DNA from: an uncultured Paracoccaceae bacterium
Lineage (GTDB): Bacteria; Pseudomonadota; Alphaproteobacteria; Rhodobacterales; Rhodobacteraceae
Length of the DNA stretch: 19,641 nucleotides
NCBI GenBank assembly: GCA_937916485.1
Contig: CALFSV010000248.1
Location: forward strand, 1-19,641
Direction of reading: 5' to 3'
Shown: one piece after another, positions 1 through 6,426 of the stretch
Numbering within the stretch: position 1 is the stretch's first letter
Layout of the letters: each line of letters begins with the position of its first letter
Notes under the pieces: model-generated
Database searches by the model: none
Told to the model about the DNA's origin: nothing
The model's input: the letters and a program-made list of their open reading frames with translations, nothing else
Program-made: the position numbers and the translations under genes

Positions 1-184
1 GTTGTCACTGCTCGGTCTCCTCGACCTGTATTGTTGTTGCCTCAACTTTTTCTTTCAGACTACCGAAAACGGGCCAGTAAATCTACCGACCCGGCCGGCA
101 AGAGGCTCTGGCCCGAACTGAGGTGTTGCGGCATTGCCGCGTTTGTCAAGAGATCATTGGGCTAAACGCTAGGTCTGGTAGGTC
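1..184. other. Non-coding stretch at left edge, no gene seen
   Basis: I see no convincing coding frame, RNA gene or strong hairpin terminator here. The stretch lies downstream of the minus-strand kpsS-like gene, whose stop codon (TAG on the minus strand) is at 185-187. It is somewhat richer in A and T than the coding regions around it. A gene beginning left of the window cannot be excluded. Confidence 0.5.
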
Positions 185-1471
185 CTACTGGACCAGCCGC
201 AAGGGTTGCCGGGGGGGCGCTTTTCCGGATCTGAGGGCATCGTAGGGGTCGTCGCGGTCCAGAATCATGTCCACGACCTGGCGCAACAACTGGCGACGAC
301 CTTTCGAGGAATAAAAACTCCCCGGGACCTGGCTCGTCTCCAACAGAAAGCGGCGGTAGTCCTTATAGGCCCTGCCATCCGGGCGGCCCGGCTGGGCAAA
401 GAACGCGGGCAGGGGCTGGGTCGAGACGAACTCGGGCTTGGCATAGACCGCACTGCCAAAGACCTTGATGGGAATGCCGCGCCACAACACCTGTTGGGCG
501 GCGGTAGAATTGACGGTGACGGCCGTGCGGGCATGATCAAGAAGGCGGGCAAGCTTGCCGCCCCGGACGTAATGAATACGCCCGTTCAGGCCATGTTGGT
601 CGGCAAGCCGGTTCAGAATGCTCTGAAACGGGGCGCGACCATTCTCAAGAGGGTGAGCCTTGAAGACAAGATGATGGTGCCTTGGCGCACCCTTGGCAAA
701 ACCTTCCATCACCACCTCGAGGAATTCGGACATGTCCTCGAACGGCGAATGCATCCGAAAGCTGGCGTCATGCTCCAGTTGCAACAGCACCAGGTGGTAG
801 GGAAAACCGCTACGCTTTATCCGGTTTGTGGCAAGCCTGCGGTGCAATGCGATGAACGGCATCAACATCAGCCTGCGGGTGTAGAGCATGGCCTCTGTCG
901 CTACGGGCAGTTCCCGATGTGGGCGAAACTGGCGATAGGATTTGTTCCGAAACATCAGGAACCAGTGATACAGGGCGCCATACAGGACATGCTGGCGCAT
1001 ATCGCCCCAATGGGCAGGGGGCTCCGGCATCTCGAGGTCTGACCGGGCAAGGGCCTCTGCCATATCGGCCAGGCTGGTGTCCATCAGGCGCGAATTACCG
1101 TTGGTCCCGTCCCGTTCGTAGGTGACCCAATAAGGCCGCATGTAGCCCTCTTCAAAGACGTGGACGGTCAGGCCGCGCCGCTTGGCCTCAGTCACGGCCT
1201 GGGCGTGAATGGGCCGGGTATCGCCATAAAGCACAATGTCGGTGATCTGATGCGCCTCGACGAGGGCCGAAAAACGCTCGGGCCAGGCCTCGGGGCTGTC
1301 CTGATAGGCGATGTAGCCCGGGGCATTGAACCAAAAGGCCCTGTCGCCCGCGTTGAAACCGACCCGCCAAACCTCGGCCCCGGCGGACCGTAGCATCCGG
1401 GCCAGACCGTGGAAGAAGGGACCATGCGGCCCCTGTAGCATCATGAACCTGCGCGTAGCCTGCTGCGTCAT
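185..1471 (-). CDS. kpsS: Capsular polysaccharide biosynthesis/export protein, KpsS type
   Basis: This looks like a Capsule_synth family protein (PF05159), related to KpsS, a cytoplasmic enzyme that helps build the Kdo-containing lipid linker of group 2-type capsules. Visible family features are the N-terminal stretch MLQGPHGPFFHGLARML, then GFNAGDRAFWF, a central FEEGYMRPYW, and a C-terminal region with FKAHPLENG and VNSTAAQQVLWRGIPIKVFG, which resembles the sugar-nucleotide-binding half of GT-B-like transferases. The product is about 428 residues, near the usual KpsS length. The start is ATG 1471, preceded by AAGAAG and GAGGGG. An upstream ATG at 1495 would add eight residues but has no ribosome-binding site. 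No other capsule genes are in the window, so it is an orphan locally. It is transcribed divergently from ribE. The family is fairly sure; the exact sugar is unknown. Confidence 0.85.
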   Translation of the reverse strand: MTQQATRRFMMLQGPHGPFFHGLARMLRSAGAEVWRVGFNAGDRAFWFNAPGYIAYQDSPEAWPERFSALVEAHQITDIVLYGDTRPIHAQAVTEAKRRGLTVHVFEEGYMRPYWVTYERDGTNGNSRLMDTSLADMAEALARSDLEMPEPPAHWGDMRQHVLYGALYHWFLMFRNKSYRQFRPHRELPVATEAMLYTRRLMLMPFIALHRRLATNRIKRSGFPYHLVLLQLEHDASFRMHSPFEDMSEFLEVVMEGFAKGAPRHHHLVFKAHPLENGRAPFQSILNRLADQHGLNGRIHYVRGGKLARLLDHARTAVTVNSTAAQQVLWRGIPIKVFGSAVYAKPEFVSTQPLPAFFAQPGRPDGRAYKDYRRFLLETSQVPGSFYSSKGRRQLLRQVVDMILDRDDPYDALRSGKAPPRQPLRLVQ

Positions 1472-1527
1472 CTTCTTATTGCCCCTCGAACTCATTAAAA
1501 ACTAACACAGGTGAGGATACCGGACCG

Positions 1528-1592
1528 CTATGGCAAGACTATGGCACCTGCCGGGTTTGGGGCAAGCGATCCGGATGGCTTGCCGACAGGTG
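1528..1592 (+). promoter_or_regulatory. Structured ribE leader: direct repeat plus nested inverted repeats
   Basis: The region between the divergent kpsS-like gene and ribE holds a direct repeat CTATGGCA at 1528-1535 and 1539-1546, 11 bp apart or about one helical turn. It also holds nested inverted repeats: CACCTG (1545-1550) with CAGGTG (1587-1592), and inside it GGCAAGC (1561-1567) with GCTTGCC (1578-1584). It could be an operator or an RNA leader structure. It does not match the FMN riboswitch (RFN) consensus. The function is inferred from symmetry and position only. Confidence 0.35.
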
Positions 1593-1629
1593 GGCAAGGG
1601 GCTAGGTCTTTGCAAAAGGAGACATTGGC

Positions 1630-2232
1630 ATGTTCACAGGCATCATCACGGATGTGGGCGAGGTTCTGGATGTGGTGCAGGAGGGCGACCTGCGCGCCCG
1701 GATCGCCACCTCTTATGACGTGACCCGGATCGACATCGGGGCCTCCATCGCCTGCGACGGCGTCTGCCTGACGGTGGTGGCACTGGGGCAAACGCCCCGG
1801 CCCTGGTTCGACGTGCAAATCTCGGCCGAGACGGTGAACCTGACCAACATCGGTCGCAACGGCTGGGTGGCGGGCAAACGGCTGAACCTTGAACGGGCCT
1901 TGCGGGTCGGGGACGAACTTGGCGGACACATCGTGTCGGGCCATGTCGACGGCGTGGCCGACCTTGTCGCCATGCGGGACGAAGGCGACAGCACAAGAAT
2001 GACGTTCCAGGCGCCAGAGGGGCTGGCCCGGTTCATCGCCTCCAAAGGTTCGGTGGCCCTCAACGGCACCTCGCTGACGGTGAACGAGGTTGAAGGGCGG
2101 ACCTTCGGCATTAACGTCATTCCGCATACCAAGGCAGTAACCAACTGGGGTCAGATGGCTGTCGGCGATGCGGTCAACCTCGAGATCGACACCATGGCCC
2201 GCTACGTCGCCCGTCTGAGGGAATGGGATTGA
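1630..2232 (+). CDS. ribE: Riboflavin synthase, alpha subunit
   Basis: Catalyses the last step of riboflavin synthesis: dismutation of two 6,7-dimethyl-8-ribityllumazine molecules to riboflavin and a ribitylaminouracil. At 200 residues it has the usual length and the two tandem beta-barrel repeats. The first opens with the diagnostic MFTGIITDVG at residues 1-10. The second follows the conserved GGHIVSGHVDG at 98-108. The start is well supported by AAGGAG ending about nine bases before the ATG. It heads a plus-strand run with the unknown gene at 2223, ribB, ribH and nusB. ribD, often next to ribE in this group, is not in the window. The gene overlaps the next one by 10 bp, suggesting coupled translation. 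No FMN riboswitch is recognisable upstream. Confidence 0.97.
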   Translation: MFTGIITDVGEVLDVVQEGDLRARIATSYDVTRIDIGASIACDGVCLTVVALGQTPRPWFDVQISAETVNLTNIGRNGWVAGKRLNLERALRVGDELGGHIVSGHVDGVADLVAMRDEGDSTRMTFQAPEGLARFIASKGSVALNGTSLTVNEVEGRTFGINVIPHTKAVTNWGQMAVGDAVNLEIDTMARYVARLREWD

Positions 2233-2819
2233 GCGCCACCGCCGGCACCAGACAGCCTCCCGGGCCAGGTCACAACAACGGGCCCACCCTGGAGCCAGGC
2301 AACAGCTGGCGCAAACACGCATGGACGCGCGCCCGGGCAGATCTGTTGCCAACCCTCCCGATCGAGGTCCTGCGGCTGCGGGTCCGACGTGCGCAGGAAC
2401 TTGGACTGCCCTACAAGACCTACGCAAGCGTTCGGGCCAGCACCGGGCGGGACGTCATCGGCTTTCTCTTCTCCTCCAACGCCCTTGACCTTTACCGCAA
2501 GGGGCAGTCGCTTCCGCAGGACCTCAGAACACAGCTCGAGGGGCTTGTCGCCTGCGACCGGACCGGCCTCGCCCATCCGCCGCTGACAGCCGAAACCCTG
2601 TTGGAACTGGCCCCGCTCGACGCGGCCTTCCCGGCCCCCGCACCTCATCTTCCCTGGTCCGGCATGCGCGACCATGTCAAAGGGGTCATCAGAGCCCGCC
2701 GCAAACCGGCCGATGGCTATCTGATCATTGGTGAAACACCGCAAGAACGAGACTGGGCAGAGGCCGCAAAGGCCGCAGGCTTCCTGACCGGATCGCGGTA
2801 CTTCAACCCCGCGCCCTGA
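2223..2819 (+). CDS. Conserved protein of unknown function inside the riboflavin gene cluster
   Basis: I do not recognise a named family. The 198-residue product is soluble, with no signal peptide or membrane segment. Near the N-terminus it has GHNNGPTLEPG, similar to the GHNGGPPL-type short motif seen in various alphaproteobacterial proteins. A well-ordered block follows (roughly residues 30-95, including LPYKTYASVRASTGRDVIGFLF), then a C-terminal part around ADGYLIIGETPQERDW that looks like an alpha/beta segment. It overlaps the ribE stop by 10 bp, so translational coupling is likely. The ATG at 2223 sits only about two bases after GAGGGA. A TTG at 2229 in the same frame would have better spacing and is a real alternative. 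Its position between ribE and ribB hints at a flavin-related role, but that is inference only. Confidence 0.8.
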   Translation: MGLSATAGTRQPPGPGHNNGPTLEPGNSWRKHAWTRARADLLPTLPIEVLRLRVRRAQELGLPYKTYASVRASTGRDVIGFLFSSNALDLYRKGQSLPQDLRTQLEGLVACDRTGLAHPPLTAETLLELAPLDAAFPAPAPHLPWSGMRDHVKGVIRARRKPADGYLIIGETPQERDWAEAAKAAGFLTGSRYFNPAP

Positions 2820-2866
2820 TCCCTTCGCCCCCATCCCTTCGGCCCCAATCGCTTTGCACCCATCCT

Positions 2867-2898
2867 TTCGCTCTGTCCAAAATACTCCCGCCGGAGGC
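2867..2898 (+). repeat. Dispersed intergenic repeat A, copy 1
   Basis: A 32-bp element containing ATACTCCCGCCGGAGG. A second copy lies at 17959-17990 on the opposite strand, with 30 of 32 positions identical by eye. Its 3' part, CTCCCGCCGGAGG, is partly self-complementary (CTCC/GGAG). Both copies are outside genes. From general familiarity with Rhodobacterales sequences this looks like a repeat that recurs across their genomes, but that was not checked here. Confidence 0.7.
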
Positions 2899-2938
2899 AT
2901 CCCCCGCAAGGGATGTCCGCAGAACGCACAGGGTGGTG

Positions 2939-2979
2939 TGCAAAGACGTAAGGTGGGTTTCAACCCACCCCCCTTTGCA
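2939..2979. repeat. Intergenic palindromic repeat B, copy 1 (hairpin before ribB)
   Basis: The core is GGTGGGTT (2952-2959) facing AACCCACC (2962-2969) with a two-base loop. It is flanked by a second matching pair, TGCAAAG (2939-2945) and CTTTGCA (2973-2979). The core extends on the left to GTAAGGTGGGTTT, the same half-site as the perfect palindrome at 16040-16065. It lies between the unknown gene and ribB and could form an RNA hairpin that attenuates read-through from ribE into ribB. It has no T-run typical of an intrinsic terminator. Confidence 0.65.
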
Positions 2980-3029
2980 ATCCTCGCAGGGTCCGCTATC
3001 TGGCCGGTCATGCAGCGCGGGGATCCAAG

Positions 3030-4160
3030 ATGACAATGCCGTTCGAAACACCCGGATCGGTGGAGCAGGACTGGTCCGAGGCCATCTCCTCCATCGAGGA
3101 AATCATCGACGACGCCCGCAACGGCCGGATGTTCATCCTGGTCGATCACGAAGATCGTGAGAATGAAGGGGACCTGGTGATCCCTGCCCAGATGGCGACA
3201 CCGGACGCGATCAACTTCATGGCCAAGCATGGCCGGGGTCTGATTTGCCTGTCGATGACCGGGTCCCGGGTCGATGCGCTGGGCCTTCCGCTGATGGCCT
3301 CGCAGAACTCCTCCCGGCATGAAACAGCCTTTACCGTCTCGATCGAGGCGCGCGAGGGGGTCTCGACCGGCATTTCCGCCCATGACAGGGCGCTGACCGT
3401 GGCGGTGGCCATCGACGGCTCCAAGACTGCCGCAGACATCGCCACCCCGGGCCATGTCTTCCCGCTGCGCGCCCGCGAGGGCGGCGTTCTGGTACGGGCC
3501 GGGCATACCGAGGCTGCGGTCGATATCTCGCGTCTGGCCGGGCTCAACCCCTCGGGCGTGATCTGCGAGATCATGAACGAAGACGGCTCCATGTCGCGGT
3601 TGCCCGATCTGGTGGCCTTTGCCCAGATGCACAACCTCAAAATCGGGACGATCAGCGACCTGATCGCCTACCGTCGCCGTCACGACAATCTGGTCCGGAC
3701 CCGGACCACCCAGACCATCCAGTCCGAATTCGGCGGCGAATGGGAAATGCGCATCTACACCGACGAAACCCAAGGGGCGGAACATGTCGCCCTGATCAAG
3801 GGGGACATCTCGGGCGACGAGCCGGTTCTGGTCCGGATGCACGCCCTCGACCCGCTCCTTGATATCATCGGCACTGGTCCCAAGGGTCGTGCTGGCGAGT
3901 TTGGCGATGCCATGCACCTGATCGCCGAAGAGGGACGCGGCGCCCTTGTGCTGTTGCGCGATCTGCACATGAAGATGGCGGCGACCGAAGAGGTCTCGCC
4001 ACAGACCCTACGCCAATATGGTTTGGGCGCGCAGATTCTGTCGTCCCTAGGCCTGTCCAAGATCGTCCTCCTTACCAACTCGCCGCGACCCAAGGTTGTC
4101 GGTCTTGATGCCTACGGGCTTGAGATCACCGGCACCCGCAAGATATCGGAGATCGGATAA
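3030..4160 (+). CDS. ribB: 3,4-dihydroxy-2-butanone 4-phosphate synthase with degenerate GTP cyclohydrolase II-like C-terminus
   Basis: Converts ribulose 5-phosphate to 3,4-dihydroxy-2-butanone 4-phosphate, the four-carbon unit of lumazine. The RibB domain occupies about residues 17-215. It has VDHEDRENEGDL at 38-49, RHETAFTV at 96-103, TPGHVFPLRAREGGVLVRAGHTEA at about 139-162, and ICEIMNEDGSM. Residues 220-376 follow the fold of GTP cyclohydrolase II (VLVRMHALDPLLDIIG, IAEEGRGALVLLRD, LRQYGLGAQIL, KIVLLTNSPRPKVVGLDAYGLEI). They contain no cysteine at all, so the three zinc-binding cysteines of active RibA are missing. That half is probably catalytically dead, and a separate ribA is expected elsewhere. 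GGGG lies about seven bases before the ATG. The stop shares one base with the ribH start. Confidence 0.95.
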   Translation: MTMPFETPGSVEQDWSEAISSIEEIIDDARNGRMFILVDHEDRENEGDLVIPAQMATPDAINFMAKHGRGLICLSMTGSRVDALGLPLMASQNSSRHETAFTVSIEAREGVSTGISAHDRALTVAVAIDGSKTAADIATPGHVFPLRAREGGVLVRAGHTEAAVDISRLAGLNPSGVICEIMNEDGSMSRLPDLVAFAQMHNLKIGTISDLIAYRRRHDNLVRTRTTQTIQSEFGGEWEMRIYTDETQGAEHVALIKGDISGDEPVLVRMHALDPLLDIIGTGPKGRAGEFGDAMHLIAEEGRGALVLLRDLHMKMAATEEVSPQTLRQYGLGAQILSSLGLSKIVLLTNSPRPKVVGLDAYGLEITGTRKISEIG

Positions 4161-4690
4161 TGGCCGGCCCTTCCCACTACGTCATGCCCCTGCCCAGCTT
4201 TGACACGCCGGTCAAACTGCTGATCGTGGCCTCGCCTTACTACAAGGACATCTCGGACAATCAGGTCGCCGGCGCGATTGCCGTGGCCGAAGCGGTCGGT
4301 GCCACCCATGAAATCGTCCATGTTCCCGGTGCCCTCGAAATACCGACCGCCATCGGCATCGCCGAGAGGATGAGCAACTTTGACGGCTATGTTGCCCTTG
4401 GCTGCGTCATCCGGGGCGAGACGACCCATTATGACACCGTCTGCAATGACAGCTCGCGTGCGATTCAGCTGCTGGGCCTGCAGGGCCTGTGCATCGGCAA
4501 TGGCATCCTGACGGTCGAAACCTACGATCAGGCGGCCGTCCGCGCCGACCCAGAAGGTCAGAACAAGGGTGGAGGGGCCGCCGCCGCCGCCCTGCATCTG
4601 ATCGCGCTTAGCCGTAAATGGGGACAGTCGGAAAAAAGCGTGGGCTTTACCCGCGATATCCTGCTTGCCCGTGGGGGTGACACGGTATGA
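4160..4690 (+). CDS. ribH: 6,7-dimethyl-8-ribityllumazine synthase (lumazine synthase)
   Basis: Condenses 5-amino-6-ribitylaminouracil with the RibB product to give lumazine, the substrate of RibE. Its 176 residues include the family signatures VPGALEIPTAI (about 54-64) and GCVIRGETTHYDTVCNDSSR (81-100). H90 corresponds to the catalytic histidine of the family's GxxTxHYD motif. The N-terminal YYKDISDNQVAGA fits the substrate-binding start of the fold. The ATG overlaps the ribB stop by one base and the gene's own stop overlaps nusB by four (ATGA), so ribB-ribH-nusB should be translated as a coupled unit. The enzyme typically forms pentamers or 60-mers; this sequence cannot show which. Confidence 0.97.
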   Translation: MAGPSHYVMPLPSFDTPVKLLIVASPYYKDISDNQVAGAIAVAEAVGATHEIVHVPGALEIPTAIGIAERMSNFDGYVALGCVIRGETTHYDTVCNDSSRAIQLLGLQGLCIGNGILTVETYDQAAVRADPEGQNKGGGAAAAALHLIALSRKWGQSEKSVGFTRDILLARGGDTV

Positions 4691-5154
4691 GCCGCTCCCC
4701 GAATGCCAAACGCCAGATGAAATCCGCTGCCCGGTTCTATGCCGTGCAGGCCCTGTTTCAGATGGAGGCCTCTGGCCAGATGGTTGACCCTGTCATCCGC
4801 GAGTTCGAAGATCACCGCTTTGGCGCGGTCTACGATGGCGAAGAGATGGTCGAGGGCGATGTCGATACTTTCCGCAACCTGATGCAGGGGGCGGTCGACA
4901 ATCAGGCGCGCGTTGATCAGATGACGGACAGGGCGCTGGTGGCAAAATGGCCGATCGCCCGGATCGATCCGACGCTGAGGGCGTTGTTCCGCGCCGCCGG
5001 GGCCGAGCTTATTGCCGGCAAGACACCTCCGAAGGTGGTGATCGTCGAGTTTATGGACATTTCGAACGCCTTCTTTCCTGAGGGCAAGGAATCCCGCTTC
5101 GTGAACGCGGTGCTTGACCATATGGCCCGCGAGGCCCGCCCCGAGGCGTTCTGA
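4687..5154 (+). CDS. nusB: Transcription antitermination factor NusB
   Basis: NusB binds boxA RNA together with NusE (S10) and promotes antitermination on rRNA operons. The 155-residue, all-helical product has the family's N-terminal RQMKSAARFYAVQALFQME and, near the C-terminus, VVIVEFMDISNAFF and ESRFVNAVLDHMARE. The usual AR-rich N-terminus and GKTPPKVVIVEFMDI block match alphaproteobacterial NusB. It starts inside the ribH stop (ATGA, 4687-4690). The ribH-nusB pairing is common in bacteria and supports both calls. Confidence 0.95.
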   Translation: MSRSPNAKRQMKSAARFYAVQALFQMEASGQMVDPVIREFEDHRFGAVYDGEEMVEGDVDTFRNLMQGAVDNQARVDQMTDRALVAKWPIARIDPTLRALFRAAGAELIAGKTPPKVVIVEFMDISNAFFPEGKESRFVNAVLDHMAREARPEAF

Positions 5155-5233
5155 CGCTGCTGCCAATCTCGACTTAACCCTTGCAAGTCGCATGGTCCGA
5201 CCTCATCTTGGTCTTGCACCAAGGGAGTATACC

Positions 5234-5548
5234 ATGCCCGACCTCATCCGCCTTTACATCCGGTCCGTGTTGATCGGCTTTGCCTTGGCGGCGTTGCTGG
5301 TGGGCTTGCTCCTTGGTTTTAATCTCGCCAACCTGCGTCATCTGTTGACCCAATCGGCGGACGGACCGCTGGCTCTGTTCCTTTTGTGGTTCTTCAACGG
5401 CGTCGTTTTTGCTGGGGTCCAGTTCGGCATTGCGATCATGGGCATGTCCTCGGGCGATGATGATGACGACTATCATGGGGGAGGTGGACTGCGTGAGCCT
5501 GCCCTGATCCCAATTCCCATACGTTCGGACACCCGCCGCCGCCCCTAG
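5234..5548 (+). CDS. Small two-segment membrane protein of unknown function
   Basis: The start is ATG 5234, with AAGGGAG 5-12 bases upstream. A longer frame reaches back into nusB but lacks a site for initiation. The 104-residue product has two hydrophobic segments, about residues 10-32 and 47-71, which suggests both termini on the same side of the inner membrane. The second segment is followed by a run of five aspartates (D75-D79), then YHGGGG and a proline- and arginine-rich tail. The tail could bind a divalent metal, but that is speculation. It sits 79 bp after nusB and may be cotranscribed with it and with the HdeD-like gene downstream. No family name can be given. Confidence 0.75.
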   Translation: MPDLIRLYIRSVLIGFALAALLVGLLLGFNLANLRHLLTQSADGPLALFLLWFFNGVVFAGVQFGIAIMGMSSGDDDDDYHGGGGLREPALIPIPIRSDTRRRP

Positions 5549-5583
5549 TCCAGGTGCATCGGGTCGTCTGTCAGGACTGCATC

Positions 5584-6135
5584 ATGTCAAACGCCCCCCA
5601 AAAACCCCAAGACCTTGTTGAGGCCGCCATCCGCGAGAACCGCGATAAGTTCCAGCGGCTTGGCTGGATCCTGGTCGTCATCGGTGTCCTTGCGATCCTG
5701 TTTCCGCTTGTCTCCAGCATCGCGGCCAAGGGGCTTGTCGGCTGGCTTTTGTTGTTGTCCGGGGCGGCGATGCTCTATCACGCCTTTCAGGCGCGGACTT
5801 GGGGGTCCGCCCTTCAAAGCGGTGCCATCGGGCTGGTCAACCTCGCGCTTGGGGTCTACCTCGCCTTTTTTCCATTGACCGGGCTTGTCGGGCTGACGTT
5901 GCTACTTGGCCTCGTCTTCCTGCTGCAAGGCGGTTTCGAAGGCGGCATGGCCTTGCGTCACCGGCCGCGCAAAGGTTGGGTCTGGCTGGCGGTCAGCGGG
6001 ATGGCGTCGTTCGGACTGGGATTTCTGCTTATCCTCGGTCTGCCCAGGACGGCCCTTTGGGCCATCGGCCTGATGCTGGGGATCAACCTGTTGTCATCGG
6101 GGGTGTCATTCGTGGCGCTCGCCCGGAGCGTCTGA
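5584..6135 (+). CDS. HdeD family (DUF308) membrane protein
   Basis: The product is 183 residues from ATG 5584 and nearly all hydrophobic after residue 23. Six membrane segments are expected, beginning with GWILVVIGVLAILFPL and then GLVGWLLLLSGAAMLYHAF. The repeated pattern of paired helices with short GWL or LL.G turns is that of HdeD/DUF308 proteins, named from an E. coli acid-resistance membrane protein. The biochemical role is not well defined in the family. CAGGA lies about eight bases before the chosen ATG. An in-frame GTG at 5554 would add ten residues (MHRVVCQDCI) and is less likely. It follows the small membrane protein by 35 bp, so the two may work together at the inner membrane. Confidence 0.85.
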   Translation: MSNAPQKPQDLVEAAIRENRDKFQRLGWILVVIGVLAILFPLVSSIAAKGLVGWLLLLSGAAMLYHAFQARTWGSALQSGAIGLVNLALGVYLAFFPLTGLVGLTLLLGLVFLLQGGFEGGMALRHRPRKGWVWLAVSGMASFGLGFLLILGLPRTALWAIGLMLGINLLSSGVSFVALARSV

Positions 6136-6189
6136 ACCGGGCGATAAGTGGCGGGAACCGCGGCAACCGTGGGCGTGTTATTCCCGAGG

Positions 6190-6205
6190 ACCTGTATATA
6201 CAGGT
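6190..6205. repeat. Perfect 16-bp palindrome between hdeD-like gene and mmcB
   Basis: ACCTGTATATACAGGT is perfectly self-complementary. The half-site ACCTGTA matches that of classical lux boxes, but the centre is four bases shorter than in the 20-bp lux box. The CTGT/ACAG arms also recall the E. coli LexA box, again four bases short. It lies 54 bp after the HdeD-like stop and about 190 bp before the mmcB promoter. It could be an operator for an unknown dimeric regulator. One perfect 16-mer palindrome in 20 kb is not statistically striking. Confidence 0.3.
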
Positions 6206-6391
6206 GGGCACCAGATAATCAGACCTGAATCTGAACAGAGCCAGTTCCCTCGGATTTGCTTAAGGCCACTGGAATGAGACGCTTTTCACGAGAGGGGCAG
6301 AAACCCGCCAATGAGTAACCTAGGGCCGCGACAAGGACGTTACAAGGGCTAGTCATCGCCCGTGGCCTGCAAGCTCCCAATGGGCGCACCC

Positions 6392-6420
6392 TTGACCGAT
6401 GTTCACGGATTGTTCATAAA
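6392..6420 (+). promoter_or_regulatory. SOS promoter of mmcB with LexA box in the spacer
   Basis: TTGACC (6392-6397) and CATAAA (6415-6420) are 17 bp apart, a good sigma-70-type promoter. Inside the spacer and touching the -10 lies GTTC-ACGGATT-GTTC (6401-6415), an exact match to the alphaproteobacterial LexA box GTTC-N7-GTTC. LexA bound there would occlude RNA polymerase. The predicted start of transcription, about seven bases past the -10, coincides with the ATG at 6427, so the message should be leaderless. That agrees with the absence of a Shine-Dalgarno sequence. Confidence 0.8.
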
Positions 6421-6426
6421 TTGATC

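Noticed and set aside
1496..1629. FMN riboswitch (RFN element) before ribE
   Set aside because: The region can fold, but the conserved RFN blocks (AGGGTGAAATTCCC-like and GCCGAC...AGTC...GGATG-like, in order) are not present.
2202..3968. Long open frame (588 codons) on the minus strand
   Set aside because: It runs opposite ribB and the unknown gene, shows no protein family, and is explained by the codon bias of GC-rich genes on the other strand.
6190..6205. Functional lux box or E. coli-type LexA box
   Set aside because: The half-sites match but the spacing is four bases too short for either. No luxR/luxI-type gene is in the window. It is kept only as an unexplained palindrome.
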